A DNA stretch of 64,000 nt from Ignelater luminosus (lineage: Eukaryota > Arthropoda > Insecta > Coleoptera > Elateridae): the NCBI GenBank assembly GCA_011009095.1, contig VTPC01090433.1:89203-153202 (forward strand). Reading direction: 5' to 3'. The notes under the pieces were generated by a model. It made no database searches, was not told the DNA's origin, and worked only from the letters and a program-made list of their open reading frames with translations. This document shows positions 58,855 through 64,000 of the stretch, piece by piece (within the stretch, counting starts at the first letter, position 1; the number at the start of each line of letters is the position of its first letter). A program made the position numbers and the translations under genes.

Positions 58855-61655
58855 ATATATTCCTGGCGTGTAGAAGCATACAAGGGTAAAAACCGGAAGC
58901 TGTCTATTGAATATTATCAAATACCTTTAACATGGTGTAAAACCTTCTCTTGCTTTTGAAGCTTCTGCAAAATGTCATGGTTGATGACATCTAACAGTTA
59001 TCCACAAGGAAATTCAAGTCAGGAGTAAACTTTGACGGCTTATGCAAAGCTCCATGCTAACATATTTTTTGGTATAAAGATTTCGAGTTCAAATTCTACC
59101 AGTGACAATATTTTTTTTAAATTTTAAAATTAATTTTTTATAAGATCCTAAATATTCTGAAAGCTTAAAATCTCATTTAATGCAAAACCACAATAATTTA
59201 GTTATTCATCATAAATTTAAATTACTGTAAACCTGCAGTTGTAATTTAAAACTAAATTTGTAACAAACCACCTATAAAGACCTGCACCTTGTATAATTTG
59301 TATTATACCTGCAGAAGGAAGGGGACTCTTTGTTAGTATTTCTTAGGCTTCCCTTAGGAACAATTTTCTATTTAACAAAATTGTGGTACGTGCTAAAAGT
59401 TCAAAAGTGGAATTTTCTACGTATTTAATTCGTTCGAAAATGCTTTAAAGCAGTCAACCAGTCATAAACAAAGCTATTAATTGACAAATGCTTGACGTCG
59501 TTTTATGAAATTAGTTTACTTTTCCATTCTAACTCCTGATTACGCAAGGATTCAACAGCGACCCAAAGCTTCAACCATAAAATGAAACAAAAAAAGATTG
59601 TTTATACAGCATGTGTAATTGCAACTAGAGTGATTTCGTCTAGGGATTCTGGTGGATTTTTTGAAAATATCAAAATGCCAAACACAACATCTTGTGAAGC
59701 AAAAGCCATTGGTATTAGAGAACGGGACCAAGCCCCACACAATCTACATTTATTGCACGATAATTTGCTCAAATTTAAGGACGTAGAGTAAAAAAAAAAG
59801 CTACATCAACAATTCTTCTTATATTTATGTAGGTTAAAATAGTAGGTTATACGCCAATGATTTCTGACGTTAACAAAATTACACAACTCCTTATCATTAA
59901 TTATGCACTCAATTTAAATAATTTATTGGTGCTGATAGTAACAGAAAATACTTCATAATGTAAGTTAAATCAGTTAAACAGATGAAGAGATCATAACATG
60001 TAAGTATAAAAGTATCAGGTATGCAAACGTCGTATCATAATAAAACTCGTTTGTTCATCCTAATGTGAGAATATTTAAGAACATGTGCTGAACATAATCT
60101 TAAATTATCAAGTTCACTTTTTATTTCCAAAAATTACAGTTTCATGGTAACTTAAACCTATTCTTTTTCTTTTAAAATAAACCAAGCGCATCTTGACAAA
60201 CCTTTTTGCAAACAGATTATCTTAATGCAGATTCTATCTAAAATACACACAATCACACACACATACTTAACTAAAATAGCTTGAAATTGGTTAGCATACA
60301 TAACCAAATACCTAAGTTTTTTCAGATTGTGCATTCCCTAGTGACACAAAAATAATGCGGACAAAAACAGTATAAGTTATTAAAGAAATAGACCTGAACA
60401 TCATTTACATAAGATGAGATGCATGTGTGTTACATGAGCGGACTAAGTAAGAGAGTAAAATGACGATCCGCCAATGAGACGAAAGGTGAATTTAGTCGAG
60501 TATGGCATCGTTTTCCTTTGTTTTACAATAGCCTGGAATTTTGTCTATTTTTTTAACTAATGTATGCTACACAAGGTTATTTTGCAATTTTTCACATACT
60601 GATCTGATAAAATGTTTGCAAAAAGTAGAACACAAAATGATTGCTTTCTACTAACTATGCATATTGACTGGAGAGAATCAACCTTATTTTAAGCTCCTAT
60701 AGTTTACATTTCACAACTAATAAGTCAGGAAAAGTTCTGAAATATGAAAAACTGCGAATTGGTTTTACTAAATTAAATTAAAACAGAAGTCGGTAAGAAA
60801 GAATAGGCAAACGCTAATTTAAAAGCGTAAAATGGTTGAAAGCGATTAAACAATTTAAAAGACAACTTTGTTTAAAGGACTATTGTTTCGTTAATGTAGC
60901 ATTTAATGTACATTATTAAAAGTGATTAATTTGATTAAAATACTTGTTTTTTGATCTCCAAGAAAATGAATGAATTCTTACACATTGAAGCATAAGAGTC
61001 ATTAAGTATGGCAACGACCAATTCTTAATGATCAGATTTTGCTTTTATGTTGTATACAAACAAATTGATATTTGACATAATATTCAATATCAAAAGTATT
61101 CTTTCCATAAAAGAAATTACCTTAATATAGCTCGACTGCTATGGTCTTTCAAGCATTTACAATGTCCTTCATTTTCCTTGTCCCTATTATTGTATAAAAG
61201 CTTTAGGTTTTCTCATTCGTCGCTTGACCAACTATGCAGGCTTGTAACCAGAAATGTCTACGTGAGATCATATGTAATTTTGAATTTAAATCTTACGATA
61301 TTTTCTCAATTCCGATGTGAAAGCGGCGCGGCGACAATGGTCCTACATCAATTCAGATTTTCCATATAAATTTGTAAATTAACATATCTTTTCTCTAATA
61401 GGAGATTTATTAAAATAAAAATAATGCAAAAACAGTTACGATGTTCATTGCTATTTAAAATTATATTGCAATCTAAACATGCCAAACATCTTGTCATACT
61501 AGCAAGCTTCTTAAAACCAAAAATAGATAAATTCTACTCAAAATGAATAACTCGAAAAGTCTTTAAGTCTACTCATTCGGATTATCTAGAATCTATAGTC
61601 TGTTGGTGTTTTTCATTTTTTTTCCTTTTTTTCCCCTTTTTTAATTTTAATTATA
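58855..61655. other. AT-rich interval, nothing recognised
   Basis: No gene or element ends. A short CA-rich run occurs near 60250, and a small GC-richer patch (AGCGGCGCGGCG, about 61322) has no flanking splice signals. Confidence 0.35.
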
Positions 61656-61659
61656 AATC

Positions 61660-62950
61660 AACAGTTAGGAAAAGCAGAAATCCATATTGGTGAGATAACG
61701 AGGTCTAAAAAACAATAAATGCCAAAGAACAATTGCATCAGAAATGGTTAGCAACAAAGGAAGAGGATGAAAAACTGTATGTAAGATGAAAGACCTAAGT
61801 TAAGAAGCTTGTAGAAACAAGCAAAACTAAGACGTGGCAACAAACATGTACCAAGATAGATTGTTATATAGGAGGGAAAAACACAACGGAGATTTAGAAA
61901 ACATTATCTAAAATACGAAAAGACACCAGCGAACATATTAAGATTTCATCAACATCAATTAAAGAATGGGAAGAATACTACAGGAACTCACTTATAGAAG
62001 ATATCTAAGATTTTAAGAACATAAATTATGAAATTCAAGAAGATGACGAAACAGCAGCCTATAACACAATAACTATCGAAAAGATAAAATATTACAAACT
62101 ACAAAAAATGATTAATCGGTAGAACCAAAAGGTATTATTATTGAATTAGTAAAATGTAGACGAATCAGGCTATTAGAAATGCTAAAGGAAATACTTGATG
62201 TCTGTTTGTTTGATAAGGATGATATACCTCAGGAATGGAAGAAATGCTGTATTCTAACTATAGAGAAATAACGATAACTAGTTCAATAAGAAGACTACAT
62301 GGTCACGTTCTAGCAAGAAGATTGAAGAATGAAAAGTTATTTGAGATACTAGAGCTATATACGGAAAACAAATGAGTAGTAAAAGAAAATACACGTATTT
62401 CTAAAGAATTCTCAATAAGCAAGATATTGAGATAAGAATGCAGTGTGTCACTCACACTTTTCAAAATTTATTTAAGTAAGGTATTAGAATCTGGAATAAA
62501 AAATGTGGTATTATGGGTATAAAAGTAGGGCAACGTTACCTACGCATTTATTGTTTGCTGACAACAAATACTGATAGCAGAAGATATAGATGGCATAATA
62601 TACATGCTTAGAAAGCTTGACGTTAAATTTGTAAAATGGGAATTGTAAATAAGCGTTGAAGAATGGACATTGAACAAACAATAATAGATATAGTAGAAGA
62701 AAAAAGCTTACAGTGATATGGGTATGTCAGGAGGATGGGAAATGATAGATGGCCAAAAACTATGGGAATGGATACCTAGAGAACGAAGAAGAAGAAGAGG
62801 AAGACCACAAGGTATGGATGAATGGAGTGAAGGAAGCCATGAAGCAAGACAATTGGAAGAAAATACATGTGAGAATAGAGAAGAATGGCGTCAAGGATGT
62901 GAAAAACAACAGTTACAAAAGATTCTTAAAATGCGGCATTAGAATTATTT
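61660..62950 (+). mobile_element. Decayed non-LTR retrotransposon, endonuclease-RT to C-terminus
   Basis: Plus-strand translation across several frames gives, in order: a Lys-rich linker with WLATKEEDEKLYVR (about 61745-61790), IPQEWKKCCI (about 62226-62256), a NYREITIT block (about 62260-62285, the NYRGI motif), LARRLKNE (about 62310), an FADN at about 62551-62565 where FADD is expected, and a C-terminal YVRRMGNDRWPK followed by KKRKTTRYG and NGVKEAMKQDNW (62700-62880). This is the profile of an insect non-LTR element whose ORF2 ends with an RRGRP-type tail. Stops are frequent, so it is a dead fragment. The 3' tail runs into 62950. Confidence 0.65.
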
Positions 62951-62972
62951 AAAAATGCTGGACCTTTGCCTG

Positions 62973-63416
62973 CTAGTCTCGAATGATCCAAATAATTGAG
63001 AAGAAGATTTCAAAAGAATATTTATTCATTCTACGATCAATTTTAAATCGGTTGCTACCAAAAGAAGTATCGAAAGATAATATAAAATCCAAACAGCAAC
63101 GGGTCATTTTCCTGTTATTCAAAATATGTACTTCCACGTACCCAATGTAACTATAGTGTAAGCCCATCAGATGTATCAGAAAATCTGCATTTTCTTTTAC
63201 AGATTGTTCTTCAGATACAGATCGTTCAGATTTGATTACCCTCCAAGTCACTTTATCTGATGGGATACTATCTATAAAATATAAAACATTAGGTAGTTTA
63301 CAAGAGTAATCGGTAATCAAAGATTTGATATGCGTTATTTTGAAGAAACCAAAAAAAAGATGAACACTAATTTTGAAAGATTTCAAAAAACTTAGTTTTA
63401 CTCTCAAATGATACAT
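62973..63416 (-). CDS. Unidentified 147-codon open frame
   Basis: This is the longest frame in the last kilobase, ATG to stop on the minus strand. The product has a hydrophobic, Lys-rich first third and a middle with IPSDKVTWRVIKSERS and EEQSVKENADFLIHLMG. I recognise no family. It has no signal peptide or TM pattern I trust. It may be a relic of an element, an exon of an unseen gene, or chance. Confidence 0.25.
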   Translation of the reverse strand: MYHLRVKLSFLKSFKISVHLFFGFFKITHIKSLITDYSCKLPNVLYFIDSIPSDKVTWRVIKSERSVSEEQSVKENADFLIHLMGLHYSYIGYVEVHILNNRKMTRCCLDFILSFDTSFGSNRFKIDRRMNKYSFEIFFSIIWIIRD

Positions 63417-64000
63417 CTCACGAGAAAGACAACAAAGTGATATATATATTTCAAAATTAAACTTATATCTTAGAAACTACTTATGATAAATAGTGCACAG
63501 ATATTATCAGTTATATTATGAACACATAAATGGATAATTTACAAATTGACATTGTTTTTTTTTAGAAAATACCCTAGATATTAAAAGATATAAACCGTAC
63601 ATGTTACAAACTTAAAGGATAAAATAAAAATGTAATGACCAGAGAAGAAATATTCGAACAATGCATACTTGAAAATACAATCATTGCATTTTACGACTTT
63701 CACCCAAGATACTACTAGACTAGCATATTTATTGAACCAACAGTTAAGGAATTCTAAGACCCTAATATAGTTTACTAGAATCATCTTGAATTATCTTGAA
63801 ACTGATTGTAGGATATACCATTTACTGGATCATCAGAAATTCCTAGTATCAAGCTATAGTGTCGTATAGACAAATGGAAAAGTCAATGCTTTGTTCAGAA
63901 AGGAGACTATTAATAGCTTCTGTGAACCAAAAGCATTGTTTTTCTTCCAGGTTTTACTAAGCTCTAGAAAGATCGTGATTTAACTTATAATAGGATAAAT
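63417..64000. other. AT-rich right edge of the window
   Basis: Nothing recognised. Confidence 0.35.

Noticed and set aside
59050-59110. tRNA-like B box (GAGTTCAAATTCTACC)
   Set aside because: No A box at the right distance and no closing acceptor stem.

Overview
The window is AT-rich eukaryotic DNA from an insect. The evidence is an intron-split insect odorant receptor (7tm_6 family), several Tc1/mariner, PIF/Harbinger, hAT and non-LTR elements of insect type, nuclear tRNA genes with A and B boxes, and a U3 snoRNA. The order of insect cannot be settled from the sequence. There are no operons. Host genes are sparse with long introns, and most recognisable coding matter is mobile-element debris.

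Host genes. (1) An odorant receptor lies on + at 15202-20939 in five coding exons. All splice sites fit, but exon 4 carries one extra T in an 8-T run, so the gene is either a fresh pseudogene or contains a sequence error. (2) The 5' part of an unnamed secreted or membrane protein gene lies on + at 41569-50678. It has three short exons (86 residues with a signal peptide) joined through 6.6-kb and 2.3-kb introns and no recognisable end in the window. (3) Its first intron holds three small-RNA genes: tRNA-Asp(GTC) on -, a complete U3 snoRNA on +, and tRNA-Thr(TGT) on +.

Mobile elements, left to right: a 2.6-kb Tc1/mariner-superfamily element with long TIRs and a transposase carrying two in-frame stops (2438-5043); a palindromic foldback around a tRNA-like core (about 6452-6650); a decayed non-LTR reverse transcriptase (9985-11330, -); a deleted DUF4817-type DNA transposon (11774-13007); a three-level nest (SINE in a foldback element in a MITE) inside the receptor's third intron (16584-19103); a 280-bp hAT MITE (22076-22355); a nearly intact DD34D mariner (24408-25700); a transposase N-terminal relic abutting a PIF/Harbinger element (about 26745-29342), whose transposase sits in an intron of its MADF partner gene on the other strand and which carries a Tc1-type deletion derivative; two copies of a second mariner family (29762-31048 + and 57663-58852 -); a DUF4817-type transposase relic (51950-52775, -); a pogo-like tail with a zinc finger (55290-56097, -); and a second decayed non-LTR element (61660-62950, +).

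The intervals between these, notably 31051-41568, 52776-55280 and 58855-61655, are AT-rich and show no gene I can defend. Most open frames there are short chance frames.
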